64,000 nucleotides of DNA from Charina bottae. Its lineage: Eukaryota > Chordata > Lepidosauria > Squamata > Charinaidae. The stretch spans positions 80,438,855-80,502,854 of the forward strand of contig JALMGJ010000003.1 of assembly GCA_023362775.1 (NCBI GenBank), given 5' to 3'. Below are positions 10,301 through 20,289 of this stretch, in pieces. Each line of letters begins with the position of its first letter. The stretch's first letter is position 1. The notes beneath the pieces were generated by a model. It was not told where the DNA came from and made no database searches. It saw only the letters and a program-made list of their open reading frames with translations. Both the position numbers and the translations under genes were made by a program.

Positions 10301-10392
10301 CCAGTAGCATTTTGACCATCTTCCGACCTGGGAGTCCCATCTTCCGATGGTATACCGACATATCTTTGGTTGTACTGATCCATTTAGTTTTA
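7350..10392 (-). mobile_element. RTE-BovB LINE, 5'-truncated but ORF intact
   Basis: The 3' end is at the left (minus strand ...cgactgaacgaataaacaac). Alignment by eye to the full-length copy at 54216-57440 shows this one stops about 180 bp short at its 5' end, right after the equivalent of aaaactaaatggatc. Next comes aaatggata and then ctatactatg, which matches ctatactatg at 7340-7349 and is a likely 10-bp target-site duplication. BovB is the LINE family shared between squamates and ruminants by horizontal transfer. Confidence 0.93.
7359..10361 (-). CDS. BovB endonuclease/reverse transcriptase polyprotein, 1000 codons
   Basis: This is a LINE ORF encoding the enzymes for target-primed reverse transcription. 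Residues about 62-300 form an APE-type endonuclease (GTWNVRSM 63-70, SELKWTG 93-99, GDWNAKVG 198-205, SDHELL 291-296). Residues about 500-800 form the reverse transcriptase (FIDYSKAFD 643-651, GVRQGCVLSP 701-710, catalytic YADD 745-748). The C-terminal region contains CESWTIRKAERR and KRKRGRPRARW. No internal stop or frameshift is visible. The first 23 or so residues are in a different frame from the equivalent region of the copy at 54398, because this copy lacks 8 nt near 10290. Coding capacity looks complete, but the element lacks its 5' end, so independent mobility is doubtful. Confidence 0.92.
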   Translation of the reverse strand: MSVYHRKMGLPGRKMVKMLLGRNSSTSPRCDDAASSKPKGRLAADGAGGERRIRCSKDQHTIGTWNVRSMSQGKLDVVIGEMSRLNIDILGVSELKWTGMGHFTSDDHQIYYCGQEDHRRNGVAFIINNKVAKAVLGYNPKNDRMISIRIQGKPFNITVIQIYAPTTDAEEAEVDQFYEDLQHLLDNTPKRDVIFITGDWNAKVGSQTTPGITGKHGLGEQNEAGHRLIEFCQDNSLCITNTLFQQPKRRLYTWTSPDGRHRNQIDYILCSQRWRTSIQSVKTRPGADCSSDHELLIAKFRIRLKRIGKTHRSVRYELTNIPKEYAVEVKNRFKGLDLVDRVPEELWTEVRNIVQEAATKNVPKKKKTKKARWLSAETLEVAQERRKAKGNSDRGRYAQLNAKFQRLARRDKELFLNKQCAEVEEDNRIGRTRDLFQKIRNIGGKFQAKMGMIKNKDGKDLTEAEEIKKRWQEYTEDLYRKDNNIGDSFDGVVSELEPDILKSEVEWALRSIANNKAAGDDGIPAELFKILQDDAVKVMHAICQQIWKTQEWPSDWKKSTYIPIPKKGSTKECSNYRTVALISHASKVMLKILQGRLQQFMEQELPDVQAGFRKGRGTRDQISNIRWIMEKAREFQKNIYFCFIDYSKAFDCVDHNKLWQVLGGMGIPSHLVCLLRNLYNDQVATVRTEHGTTDWFKIGKGVRQGCVLSPYLFNLYAEHIMRHAGLEESKAGVKIAGRNINNLRYADDTTLMAESEEELRSLMTKVKEESAKAGLQLNLKKTKIMATSLIDDWQIEGEKVEAVTDFVFLGAKITADADCSQEIRRRLLLGRRAMANLDKIVKSRDITLTTKVRIVKAMVFPVVTYGCESWTIRKAERRKIDAFELWCWRKILRVPWTARRSNQSILQEIKPDCSLEGMILKAKLKYFGHIMRRQDTLEKKLMLGKVEGKRKRGRPRARWMDDILEVTDSTIGELGMVTADRKLWRGLVHEVTKSRKRLNE

Positions 10393-10470
10393 AATGGATA
10401 CTATACTATGGATACTATACTATACTATAAATGGATACTATAAATGGATACTATACTATACTATACTATG
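10393..10470. repeat. ctata/aaatggata minisatellite at the BovB 5' junction
   Basis: Irregular tandem units of ctata and aaatggatacta fill the junction between the truncated BovB 5' end and the flank. The unit appears to derive from the probable target site ctatactatg plus a BovB-end fragment. Confidence 0.65.
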
Positions 10471-10555
10471 TAGGGCTTTTCATTTGCCCCTGTTGAAAAT
10501 AAACTTCCAGTATTCCTACTTATCAGGAACCTTCTAACTCTTGATATTGCCTTCT

Positions 10556-10800
10556 AAACTGCTTGCTATCTCCCAATCTTTGTGTCATCTCCAAATTTGA
10601 TAATTGTATTTTCTAACTCCTCATCAAAGTAATTTATGAGTATGGGCTTAGAACAGAGCTCTGCAATACACCACTCAACACTTCCCTCCAGCTTGATGCA
10701 AAGCCATTGGTGTACAATTGTTGGGCACAATTGTTGAACCAGCTTTGTATCCAAGGAATGTTAGTATAGCCCAGCCCATATTTTCCATCTTCTCTACTAG
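10556..10800 (-). mobile_element. CR1-type LINE reverse-transcriptase fragment (right part)
   Basis: The minus-strand translation contains ENTIIKFGDDTKIG, the decayed form of the CR1 catalytic block (IKFADDTKLG), preceded by a region matching the PVLFNIFINDL neighbourhood in DNA wording. The fragment is interrupted at 10800 by a SINE and continues at 11131-11215. Age and decay are evident from stop codons. Confidence 0.75.
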
Positions 10801-11130
10801 GCGTGGTGGCTCAGCGGGTAAGATGCCAGGCTTGTCGATCGGAAGATCACAAGTTCGGAGGTTCGAATCCCTAGCCCTGCGTGCCGAGTGAGCTCCCGCA
10901 CTAGCTCCAGCTCTTGCCAACCTAGCAATTCGAAAGCATGCAAATGCAAGTAGATTAATAGGTACCACTTCGGTGGGTAGGTAACAGCGTTCCACGCGTG
11001 TCATGCGGCCACATGACCGTGGAAGCATCTTCGGACAACGCTGGCTCTTCGGCTAACAAACGGAGATGAGCACCGGCCCCTAGAGTCAGACACGACTGCA
11101 CAAATGTGCGGGGGAAACCTTTACCTTTAC
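10801..11130 (+). repeat. BovB-tailed tRNA SINE with TSD, inserted in CR1
   Basis: The head gcgtggtggctcagcgggta carries an A box and ggttcgaatcc at about 10860 is a good B box. The body is shared with six other copies. The tail contains gagtcagacacgactg, like the BovB 3' end gagtcggaaacgactg, and closes with ttacct repeats. A 7-bp duplication ctactag flanks it (10794-10800 and 11131-11137). Confidence 0.88.
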
Positions 11131-11215
11131 CTACTAGAATCTCATCAGAGACTTCATTAAATGCTTTGTTAAAGTTAAGGTATAATATCCATTGCATTCC
11201 TGTGGTCTAGGTGAT
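11131..11215 (-). mobile_element. CR1 LINE fragment (left part)
   Basis: The minus strand reads ILYLNFNKAFNEVSDEILV, a decayed copy of the CR1 reverse-transcriptase block VYLDFSKAFDTVSHDIL. It is the upstream continuation of 10556-10800, separated from it by the SINE. Confidence 0.75.
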
Positions 11216-13990
11216 CAGGATTAGGGTTTACTTCAAATATGTCAAGCACCACTTACCATACTGTCTGGATGATGGAAGCAATAGTCAAACATGTCTGGAT
11301 GATACCACTTTGGGGAAGGCCGTGTAAGGTTCTGACAATGTAATGTTTTACTTCCTTAAGGGCAGACAGGAATAAGCTAGATGCAACAGGAACAGTCTGA
11401 GCTGAGGTATTAACCCATAGCAATTTAATCTGCATAAGAGGAGAATAAATCATTTGGCTTTACTCAGATGGCATCCTCATACTATGGCCCCATTGTGTTT
11501 GTGACATGTTGCATCAGTTACATAGACACTATCCTGGAATGATGTAGCGGAGACAGGGTGCTGTACAACTGAGGCATTAAATGTTGGCAGAAAACTGAAG
11601 CTAGCTTATACAAGCAATATTGATAGCATTGTCTGTTAGCTACAAATCACAGCATTGTATGTCATAACTCCAAATGGTGACCATGTACAGAAGGAGTTAA
11701 ACAATATCCAGTTCTAAGAGAACAACTGGATTCACATTGATCACTATTACTGCTGTTTTGGGTCTTGTTTACCATCTACATTACACTCAAAATAAGAAAC
11801 ATTGTAGATACAATACAGTGACTGTATTTGATCCATGGTTTCTCTCCTCTTTCCTTTGTTTATCTATGTGGGGTGTCTTCCTTTTGTATCCTGTGCTGTG
11901 GCAGTGGGGTTGACAATCCAGCTGAGCCTACATGGGCTGTGTGTAACACCACATTAATCCATCAGTTGAAGCAGATAATGTACGACTCCATTTTCCAAAA
12001 AAAAAGCAATGATACAAAAAACTATTGTATTTTTGTTTTCCATTTTTTGATGGAAGGGTTCTATTCTATTCTTGCTATGATGACTGGATAGTTTTTTCAT
12101 GTATATAGGTGTATTTATATATATCCTAGAATTGCTGTCTGTCCTTGTAAAGAATGTTATGTTTGAACTGCCAGACTTCCGGACTCCTGCAATGTCATAG
12201 AAAATCTGGGATACGTGCCAGCAACTCCATTTGAGAAAACATTTTGTTCCCACCAAGATTTTCAGTGCTTTTTTCCTCAGGTAGTCAAGAACCAAAATAA
12301 TTAAATTCCCTAGCAGCTAGCATACAAATAAGAACAAGCTTTACCTAGGATAAATGCTTAACTGCTTTTCTCCAAGAGAACTGAGAGCAAGGACTGAGTT
12401 TAGTTAGCTGTTTTCCAGCATTTAAAATATACTTGTGTTCAAGAAGGCTTGTTGCAAGAACATTGCAATTAGTATCTGCATATGATGAATCAAAATTGGG
12501 GTGGGGGACAGGGGCAAAAGCATCAATATAGTGAAGACAGAGGAGTCAGTCACCTTGGGGCCCACCCCTCATGGCCCTTCCTTCACCCATGCCTTCAAAA
12601 AACCTGATTGCACCTGGATGGCTACCATATTTGGCCTGCAAAAGCCCAGATGATTTCTAGATGGCAGCAACGATCTACAGAAAACTCTTAAAACTCCAAA
12701 AATTTCAAACTTTCAGACTGGTAAACTATGAGGCAATTCTGACAGTTGTTTGTATAATCTGTTGGCATTCTACGTTTCCCAACTGAAGTAGGCTGTTTCA
12801 TTTTGTAAGCCCTGTGAATCTCAGAGATTCATAACACACCTTAACTGTCTAAATTCTAAAACAATATCTAGTAAGTATACCAATGTTCTATTAAAATGTT
12901 TGGAAAAAAGAAGTAAACCGGTTGTCTCATTTATTAATAATGCAGCACACAGCATTCAAGTTTTCAATTCATCAGCCAACCATGTCCTTTTCTATGATGC
13001 ACCATTCCATTCCTCATATTGTTGGTTTTCCATTTTCCCTACAATAGACACTAAGCATATGATATTCAGTATCATGCTCTATTGTCACTGGTTGTTTAGA
13101 TTCCCCTTTCTCTTATTTGTCTAAAGCTGTGTGGTACTTTTACCGAACTTGGGATTTCCCCAAGTATCCCAATATCTCTCACTTGTACATGAATAATTGG
13201 ATACATAAGAATCCTTATCTGAAGAATGTTTCCTCATTTTACATTAGCATGTCTGAATCATCCTTTAAATCTGATGTGCACAATATGAGGGCCATATGCA
13301 GTCCCTCAAATATTGAATGTAACTTCAAAGCCCTTCTAGAATTGGTCATCAATTTCTAATTCTTAATGTACAGAAGGGGAGAATCATTAAACATATGATT
13401 GAGAAGGAGTCACCTTAAATGCTTGGAAGATATGGCCTATACTGTGGGGAATGTGCCACCACTGCAACCCTCCTCACTATTCAAAGGCCAAGTGCAGCCT
13501 TCAGCCTGTGAAAAGCTGCTGTGCAAATCAACAGAGAAAACACCCAGAATCCTCCCAGACCCATCTCAAGGGCAGAAAGGCTGCTTACAAAAAAGCACAA
13601 TCTTGTTTACTGACTTGGGGTCTCAGGTTCCAAATGTCACCCTAGAGAGTTTAAAAAGAAAGGATCACAAATAACAGCAGTTAGTACTTGTCTGTGAAAG
13701 GATTCTGAGTGCTGGGAAAGCATTTGGCAGGTAATGTGAGTTAACTGAAGTTGTACACACCCTTAAATAGACTTTTGCAGGAGTAACGTGAGATTAGATC
13801 ACATAAATAGCATTAATTTCACTGACAAACTACTAAATCACTTCAACCCATATCTAGTGTGATGGGGGGAAAGGCTTAAAGATGCATGTTTCAGATTTCA
13901 CCTGTATTTTATACAATGTTTATGGTAATTACAGGAGAGAACAAATTAATTTTTGTCCAGCTAATTATGTCATGTCCATCTGTCTGTCTG
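11216..13990. other. intergenic, no recognisable feature
   Basis: About 2.8 kb of AT-rich DNA. A 91-codon open frame at 13399-13674 has no recognised domain, and no splice or promoter context supports it as a gene. Confidence 0.4.
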
Positions 13991-13994
13991 TCCA

Positions 13995-14065
13995 TCCGTC
14001 CATCCATGTAATTTGCCTACTACCTCAATCCTCATAGACTCTAGATGGTTTACAAATAAAGTTTT
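13995..14065 (-). repeat. L2/CR1-like LINE 3' tail remnant
   Basis: The segment catagactctagatggtttacaaataaa resembles the 3' end shared by the L2 copies in this window (cagagtc...gtaa...ataaa read on the other strand). It lies beside a ctgt/ccat simple repeat. The similarity is short and old. Confidence 0.4.
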
Positions 14066-14071
14066 ATCTTT

Positions 14072-14166
14072 CAGGAGTGTCCACAGCGATAGATCACAAG
14101 CGTGATCAAAGCCCCAACCTTTTTTTAACCTGCGTTGCACACATTGCACACTTGTAAAAAGAGGTG
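14072..14166. mobile_element. fragment related to the palindromic element at 33021
   Basis: It starts caggagtgtccacag and contains gatcaaagccccaacctttt followed by aacctgcgttgcacac, matching the left half of the element at 33021-33200 (gcaatcaaagccccagcccttttt). The class is not certain; it could be a hAT-like MITE fragment. Confidence 0.4.
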
Positions 14167-14539
14167 ACCTTCACTTACCCAGTTGTGCCTACAACTTCAA
14201 TGATCATCACTATAGACACCCATTATCTTCCCAGTTGAAGCTTGTGTATGAGAACTAATAGATCTTCAGATATCAATTTTTTTTAGTAATTGTGATTGTG
14301 AAACAAAATTGGGACAACTTTATTTAACGTGCTTTAGAAACCATATCCAGAGGAGGGTGACCATCATGATGAAGAGTTTGGAAGCCAAGTCCCTTAGGCA
14401 AAGGTTGAAGAACTAGACATTCTGACCAAGAAGATAAGTTTAAAGGGAGACATAGTATCTTCAACTATCTGAACATCTGTCCCATAAAAGATAGAATAGG
14501 GCAAGATGAAAAATAATGGATAATTTTTTAAAATCCTAG
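14167..14539. other. intergenic, no recognisable feature
   Basis: Unique-looking sequence between two repeat remnants. Nothing recognisable. Confidence 0.35.
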
Positions 14540-14830
14540 TCTTGATTGATGATTATGTGCCATCAAGTTGGCATTGAATCTTAGCAACCACATACATAGT
14601 TTTTTCCCATGATAATCTGTCCCTAATTTGGTCCTTCAGGTCTTCCAATGGTGCACCTATCACCACTGTAACTGAGTCCATCCACCATGCTGCTGGGCAT
14701 CCTCTTCTCTTCCCTTCCACTTTTCCTAGCATTAGAGCCTTCTCTAGAGAGCTACAGTAGGTCTTTGTATAATGTGTCCTAAGTAGGATAAATTGAGCCT
14801 GGTCATTTGTGCCCTGCTCAATTTTTTCAA
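14540..14830 (-). mobile_element. old RTE/BovB-related LINE 3' fragment
   Basis: The minus strand encodes SLEKALMLGKVEGKR followed by a decayed WMDSV block, which lines up with LEKKLMLGKVEGKRKRGRP...RWMDDILEV at the C terminus of the intact BovB ORF. The 3' end reads atgatgtgccatcaagt-like sequence typical of RTE tails. It is clearly much older than the two BovB copies here. Confidence 0.65.
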
Positions 14831-14834
14831 AGAA

Positions 14835-15703
14835 AGTACAACAAAGCATCATTTTTGTGTAGATGCCCATTACAGAGTACAATTGCACACCTGCATGCTC
14901 ACCCAGTCAACTCCACTGATCTAATAAGATTTTTTTTTCATCTAGATGGAACTATATATTCCTATATAGGAGTATACTTTACTGCCCAAACTAATTGTGT
15001 ATACTTTCTATTTCGCTTTCTCATCCTGATTGGTAGGATTTAAAAAGTTAGAACATTAAGATAAATACAAATGAATAACAGTGCCTTTGAGAACCCTAGA
15101 AGACTAGAACAAAAGAGACTCATGAAACGATCCTCTCTTTCTTCTCATCAAAACCACAGGGAGCAAAATACATGAAAGCATCCAATTTTATACAGCATGG
15201 ATAATTTGCCCTGTAATCCAATTTCATAATAAGACAAAGCTGTATTCAATTCCCTGTAATGGAATTCTACCTTGTCCAAAGTACATAAAGCTCTGTTTGC
15301 TTTTTCTAAATGCTAAATGACTAGAATGATGTGAACTGAAAATTTCACATAAACATCCCAATAGTATTTAGCAGTTTAGGAGAGGATTAGTTTATTGCTT
15401 GTGCTCTCAGAAGCATATGTAACTGAAAAAAGAAAATCATCTTCCCAATCTGAGATAATCAACAAGAGTATCATTTATACAGTTTAATCTCTAAGTGACA
15501 ATAGAATATTATGGAATCTGTGTAGAATCAGATATTTCTTGAATTTGTTCATTAATTACAGCACAGCTGAGCAAACAGTTGAATCTAGTACTGGATAGCA
15601 TGTCAGGATGGGGAAGGGGAGAGAGAGAGAGAGAGAGAAGGAACTCTCAGATTGCTATAGCTGCATCCTGCATTGTAGAATTGAGTAGAAAGATTGATTA
15701 GAT
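14835..15703. repeat. unrecognised DNA with a (GA)n microsatellite
   Basis: No gene or transposon end is seen. A short (ga)n run lies at about 15619-15640. Confidence 0.45.
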
Positions 15704-15830
15704 CAGTGTTTCTCAACCTTGGCAACTTTGAGATGTGTGGACTTCAACTCCCAGAATTCTCCTTGCTGGCTGGGGAATTCTGGGAGTTGAAGTCCATACA
15801 TCTTAAAGTTGCCAAGGTTGAGAAACACTG
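15704..15830. mobile_element. small palindromic hAT-type MITE, 127 bp
   Basis: The left end is cagtgtttctcaaccttggc; the right end is its inverse, ccaaggttgagaaacactg. The two arms (cttcaactcccagaattc / gaattctgggagttgaag) make the element nearly palindromic with a short centre. The flanks gattagat and ggttagat agree at 7 of 8 positions, consistent with an aged 8-bp duplication. This is the fullest copy of the family in the window. Confidence 0.85.
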
Positions 15831-15838
15831 GGTTAGAT

Positions 15839-16228
15839 GATCTTCAAAATGTTTTTAACTCTATTGCTTTATTCACTTATCATTCATGTCCAGGCTACCG
15901 ACATACAGTGACTAACCTCCTATGTTGAGTACTGAAGTTGGAGTAATTGTACTCATGAGCAACTATTACCACATTGGGGCACCATTGATCCTGATATGTC
16001 AGGTATTTGGATCACATCAAGCCCAAATACACGAAGTCAAAATTTCCAATTCAAACATCTGTGTTCAACATGTGAAGTCAGGAAGCAGAGCTGGTACAGA
16101 AGTGTGACATTAGAAGTAGAATGCAGTCTTACGTCTAACACTATGTAGATGTGTCTTACAAAGTAATCAATGAGTAGTGTTAATGATTCTATGAACTCTA
16201 AAAGCAACATAAAAACTAACAAACTTTT
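15839..16228. other. intergenic, no recognisable feature
   Basis: Short gap between a MITE and a SINE. No coding or RNA signal was seen. Confidence 0.35.
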
Positions 16229-16240
16229 TTTCATGGGTAA

Positions 16241-16573
16241 AAGGTAAAGGTTCCTCCGGCACATTTATGCAGTCGTGTCTGACTCTAGGGGCCAGTGCTC
16301 ATCTCCGTTTCTTAGCCGAAGAGCCAGTGTTGTCCGAAGACGCTTCCACGGTCATGTGGCCGGCATGACACACGCGGAACGCTGTTACCTACCCACCAAA
16401 GTGGTACCTATTAATCTACTTGCATTTGCATGCTTTCGAATTGCTAGGTTGGCAAGAGCTGGGGCTAGTGCGGGAGCTCACTCCGTCACGTGGGACTAGG
16501 GATTCAAACCTCTGAACATGCGATCTTCCGATCAACAAGCCTGGCGTCTTACCCGCTGAGCCACCACACCATT
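16241..16573 (-). repeat. BovB-tailed tRNA SINE with 12-bp TSD
   Basis: Tail on the left (aaaggtaaaggttcc, cgtgtctgactctagggg); tRNA head on the right (minus strand tggtggctcagcgggtaaga). The flanking direct repeat ttttcatgggta is at 16229-16240 and 16578-16589. The perfect duplication marks a fairly recent insertion made by a LINE endonuclease. Confidence 0.88.
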
Positions 16574-16589
16574 TTCATTTTCATGGGTA

Positions 16590-19407
16590 TACAGTGATTA
16601 TTCAGTCTAGTTCAGGAACTGAATCCAGAGTTCCAGAAATACCCCAGTTCCATCGTAGAGTCTCTGTAATAGCTGAACCTGACTTGAGATCCAGAACTGG
16701 AGCAAGAATTAAAAAAAAAAGTTTCATTCTTCTTATAGGCTACCATGGAAAAAACAGGTGTGAGTTATTGTTTTCAGCTAAATAGAATGAAATTTGCAGG
16801 CAAATTTAAACAAAGGATGAATTGTGCCAAATATTAAGGAGATCAGCATGTGGTGAGTTCAAACTATAATCTTTTAGAACTGAATTTAAACTTTGATTGA
16901 ACTTAAAGAAATTTACAATGACAATGACCCCTATGATTTGGAATACATGTAGCAAATTTCAACAGATAGGTACTGTTAGGGCAGAGTTGTACAAAAGGGA
17001 AAGAGGAGTCAGTGAACAATGATGCCCTTTCATGAATGAATTAGAACTGATTCTTCCAGACTGAAGCAGGGGTGTATGACTCACTGGTCCTTTCCATCAA
17101 GTCAGTCAGTAGCTCAAGTCAATTAGCAAAATGAAATCCGGAACAATCACACAACCACAGACATGTTGTGGAGCAAATGGTAAAACTAAGGATCTCTGTC
17201 CCTCAATCTGCAAGTTGTTGTGTTGTTGTTGTTGTTGTTGTTGTTGTTTTTACCCACAAAATGCTGTTCCTAGACTCAAGAGTGGCCTGATTGCAAATGT
17301 TACTCTGAATTGAGGACAGACCTGTCAAAATCCATACATCCAGTCTCTCTCACCTCTCACTCTTATGTCATAGCTGCCATAGTACCACCCTTTGCAGCAC
17401 CTTGGAGCTCCCGAGAAACAGATCTGGACTGAAGTTTCCTTGGAGCATAGAAACAGAATGTAGTGGGCTCGGATCTGCCTGTTCCACACAAGGACTGAAT
17501 ATCTGTTCTGATGTCCCCACTCGGTAGATGAGAACCTGGATCTCCCTGCTTCAACACCTTACCCAATATATTACACTGGCTCTCTCTATGTATAGGACAA
17601 GCATGAACATGATTACCTTCTCTTTTGTACCCTATGCACTACAGCAAACTTTCAGCATGACCCCAAACAATGGTTTCTCTCCCCATACTACAGTGTGAAG
17701 CAGACTCCCTACAGAAGCCACCTGAAGGTGTTGAACCAAGAAGCTCTCTTGGAATTGCAAGAGTCAGCAAAGAGGTGATAGAAGATATCAGCACACAGTG
17801 AGGTTGACAGTAACATTTTATGGCAGGTGACATTTATTTAAATATCTGTCAATGTTTCTGCTGTTATTAATAGTACAAATTATTATTGTCCTTGTTTGGG
17901 AACCTGGTAGAAGTGAGGTGAGTGATCCATATGGAATCTATTGCATTTTTGCAGTATGAATTTCACATATGTTCTAATAACAATTCAGATCTGAAACAAA
18001 CTTCATCACACTTAAGGGCATCCTCAATTTAGCAGTTCTTTAGCATGCATGTACTAGCCAGGTATGACTTTTTGGTATACTTCCAAATCGCTCCGGCTTA
18101 AAATAGAGATTGTGAAGGGTAAAAGAAAAAAACTGAATGCTAATCATAGGATTCCTTAGTGCAATCTGCCCTAACATGGTGGCCTCCAAATGTGTTCGGA
18201 TTACAACTCTCAGTATGTTGACCATCCTGGAGATTCATGGAGTGTATCCGATTGGGGAGGCTGGCTTAGTGTAAATGGTATGCTTTCAATTGTAAAAATA
18301 ATTTGCTACTGAGGAGAAATAATGTCTTAACAGCCAAAGGCCTCAAGAGAATGTCAGTCACAAACAATATTTTATTTTTGTAAGGTGGAGAAATAACTTT
18401 GCTCAGTCATGTATGATCTCTGTACATGTGCAGCCAAATCTCATTCCCTAGTGAAGAAAAAAAATGAAGGAAGCTATACCTGAATCCTTCAGCAGCTACT
18501 GGTGAAATAACATTGAGGCCAGACAGAAATCTTGCAGCAAGCACATTGAATGCAGATTATGCTGGTCTGCTTTCTAAGGCTTTTCAATTGATACAGCATC
18601 TCAGAATTAGACAGCTTTTGGTGCTCTCACACTATTGGTACTTTGGTTTAAAGGTTCAGGCAGCATCCAATAAAACAGTATTCCAGAATATTGGTTTCTC
18701 TATAACATTTGAACTGCTCATGTTCAAAGATCCCAAGGCAGAACCTCAACACTTCTGTCTTAACAATTTAAGCTATTAACAATATAAGCTACTTAACACT
18801 TTAAGTAAAACCAATTGCTCTTCTCACTGCGTATGTTGAAGCTGGCCAACTATCTGTTAGAGATATTTTTTGGATTCCTGAACTGAGCAGGTCCTTATAT
18901 TACCTCTTCCAACTCTATGATTATTTCATATTTTAGCATCCTGTCTCTAGCTGTGGCAATGAGATCCTGTAGGGTGGAGCAGGGAAAAAAGGAAGTTAAG
19001 TGCAATTTAGTTCTAAAGCAACCATTTTCAAACAGTTATTTCCTCACAGCAACTTGAACAATCACTGAAGATCTTGGTGAAACTTGTTTTATAAATGGAA
19101 CAAGTTATGAATCATTTGGCTTATTCTCTGCCAGATTCTTTGTCAAATGCAGGGCTTTATGAAAAGTAGACTTTTAACTTTTTACATTTCAGGGCACAAT
19201 AGACTGAGAAGGCTACATTATTTTCTGTGCCAGGGCTTTGTAATTCCATGCTGATCCTAATCAAATGACCTATAATGTCTGTCCTAAAGAAATCAACTGT
19301 AGGAGGAACCAAGAGTAGATTTCTGGATATTTTTAGTGTTTCAAAGTTTTTTCATGTATGAATGGACCTTGCAGATCACAGATTAAGGACTTCCCCATTA
19401 CTATTAT
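16590..19407. other. intergenic, unrecognised, with a (TTG)n microsatellite
   Basis: About 2.8 kb without recognisable genes. A (ttg)n run lies at about 17215-17247. Short open frames exist but show no conserved motif. Confidence 0.45.
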
Positions 19408-19629
19408 TGGATTTATATCCCTCTTTTATTTTGTACAAATCAAGGTAGTGTACATGATGCTCCTACCTCCTATTTTCCCCCACAACAACAACCCTGGGCG
19501 GTGGGTTGGGTTGAGTGAGAGTGACTGGCCCAGAGTCACCCAGCCGGCTTTCATGCCTAAGGCGGGACTAGAACTCACAGTCTCCTGCTTTCTAGTTCAG
19601 CACCATAACACCTACATCATCTTGGCTCT
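19408..19629 (-). repeat. tRNA-derived SINE (gagccag-head family)
   Basis: The minus strand reads gagagccaagatgatgtagg...gttatggtgctgaactagaaagc, the head of the family, followed by gagttctagtcccgcctta and agccggctgggtgact. The tail lacks the ttgccaagaaaactgcagg end and instead carries gtacaaaataaaagagggat, as in the copy at 37066. This looks like a second tail type. Confidence 0.7.
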
Positions 19630-20218
19630 CTATATGGCTCTGAGAACATGCATGTGAAACAGTATGCCACCAAAATGTGTTTTCTTTTTTTTTTTCTTTT
19701 TTTTTCTTTTTTTCAACCCTCACCACTACCTATGCAGAGAATAACTGTATACTTGGAATAATGTATCTTTATGGTTTTATTTTTCTCTTGGAGATGTTGG
19801 AAACTATGGTTTAATATTAAGCCCATCAACTTGGGAGTTGTGGGCACCCATGTGCCTTTGGACTCCTCTTTTGGAGCCCCCCAGGCTCCCTGCCCTAATT
19901 TTTTATACAACCAAAAGATTAGAGTCTCTTAATTTTAAATGGAAAATTGGCACGCTGCAAAGCATGGTGTCTTGAGTTGTTAGGTGTGGTATACAAGGAA
20001 CCAGTAAGACTCAAGCAGATCTTTAGCCTTTGCTTGAAACAGTTGGCTTTTTAAATGAAACTCTGCTTCCTTAACTTCTTAATGACTGGCTTCCTTCCTG
20101 ACCCAGAAAATCCATTCTTCCCTCTCCCTTTTAACCCCTAACTATGAAATATAAATACAGTGTCAGGCTTTGGCATCCTTTTTGCTTCCAAGAATGCCTC
20201 TGGATAAGCCCTATACTT
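19630..20218. repeat. T/C-rich low-complexity run and unrecognised DNA
   Basis: An interrupted poly-T run with single cytosines occupies about 19681-19712. The remainder shows nothing recognisable. Confidence 0.45.
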
Positions 20219-20219
20219 T

Positions 20220-20287
<68 letters not shown>

Positions 20288-20289
20288 TC
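20219..20289. repeat. (CTTT)n microsatellite
   Basis: About 17 nearly perfect tttc/cttt units. It forms the 3' tail side of the adjoining L2 fragment and probably grew from its A-rich tail. Confidence 0.95.

Noticed and set aside
10801..10880. Possible tRNA gene (A and B boxes)
   Set aside because: The tRNA-like part is the head of a SINE with body, tail and target-site duplication, not a free-standing tRNA gene.
13399..13674. 91-codon frame in intergenic DNA
   Set aside because: No recognisable motif, promoter or splice context.
16275..16499. Recurrent ORFs with ERCYLPTKVVPINLLAFACFRI and similar
   Set aside because: They recur because the SINE family is repeated; they are chance frames in a non-coding SINE.
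20219..20289. Repeat array that might suggest CRISPR-like structure
   Set aside because: Simple (cttt)n microsatellite without spacers.
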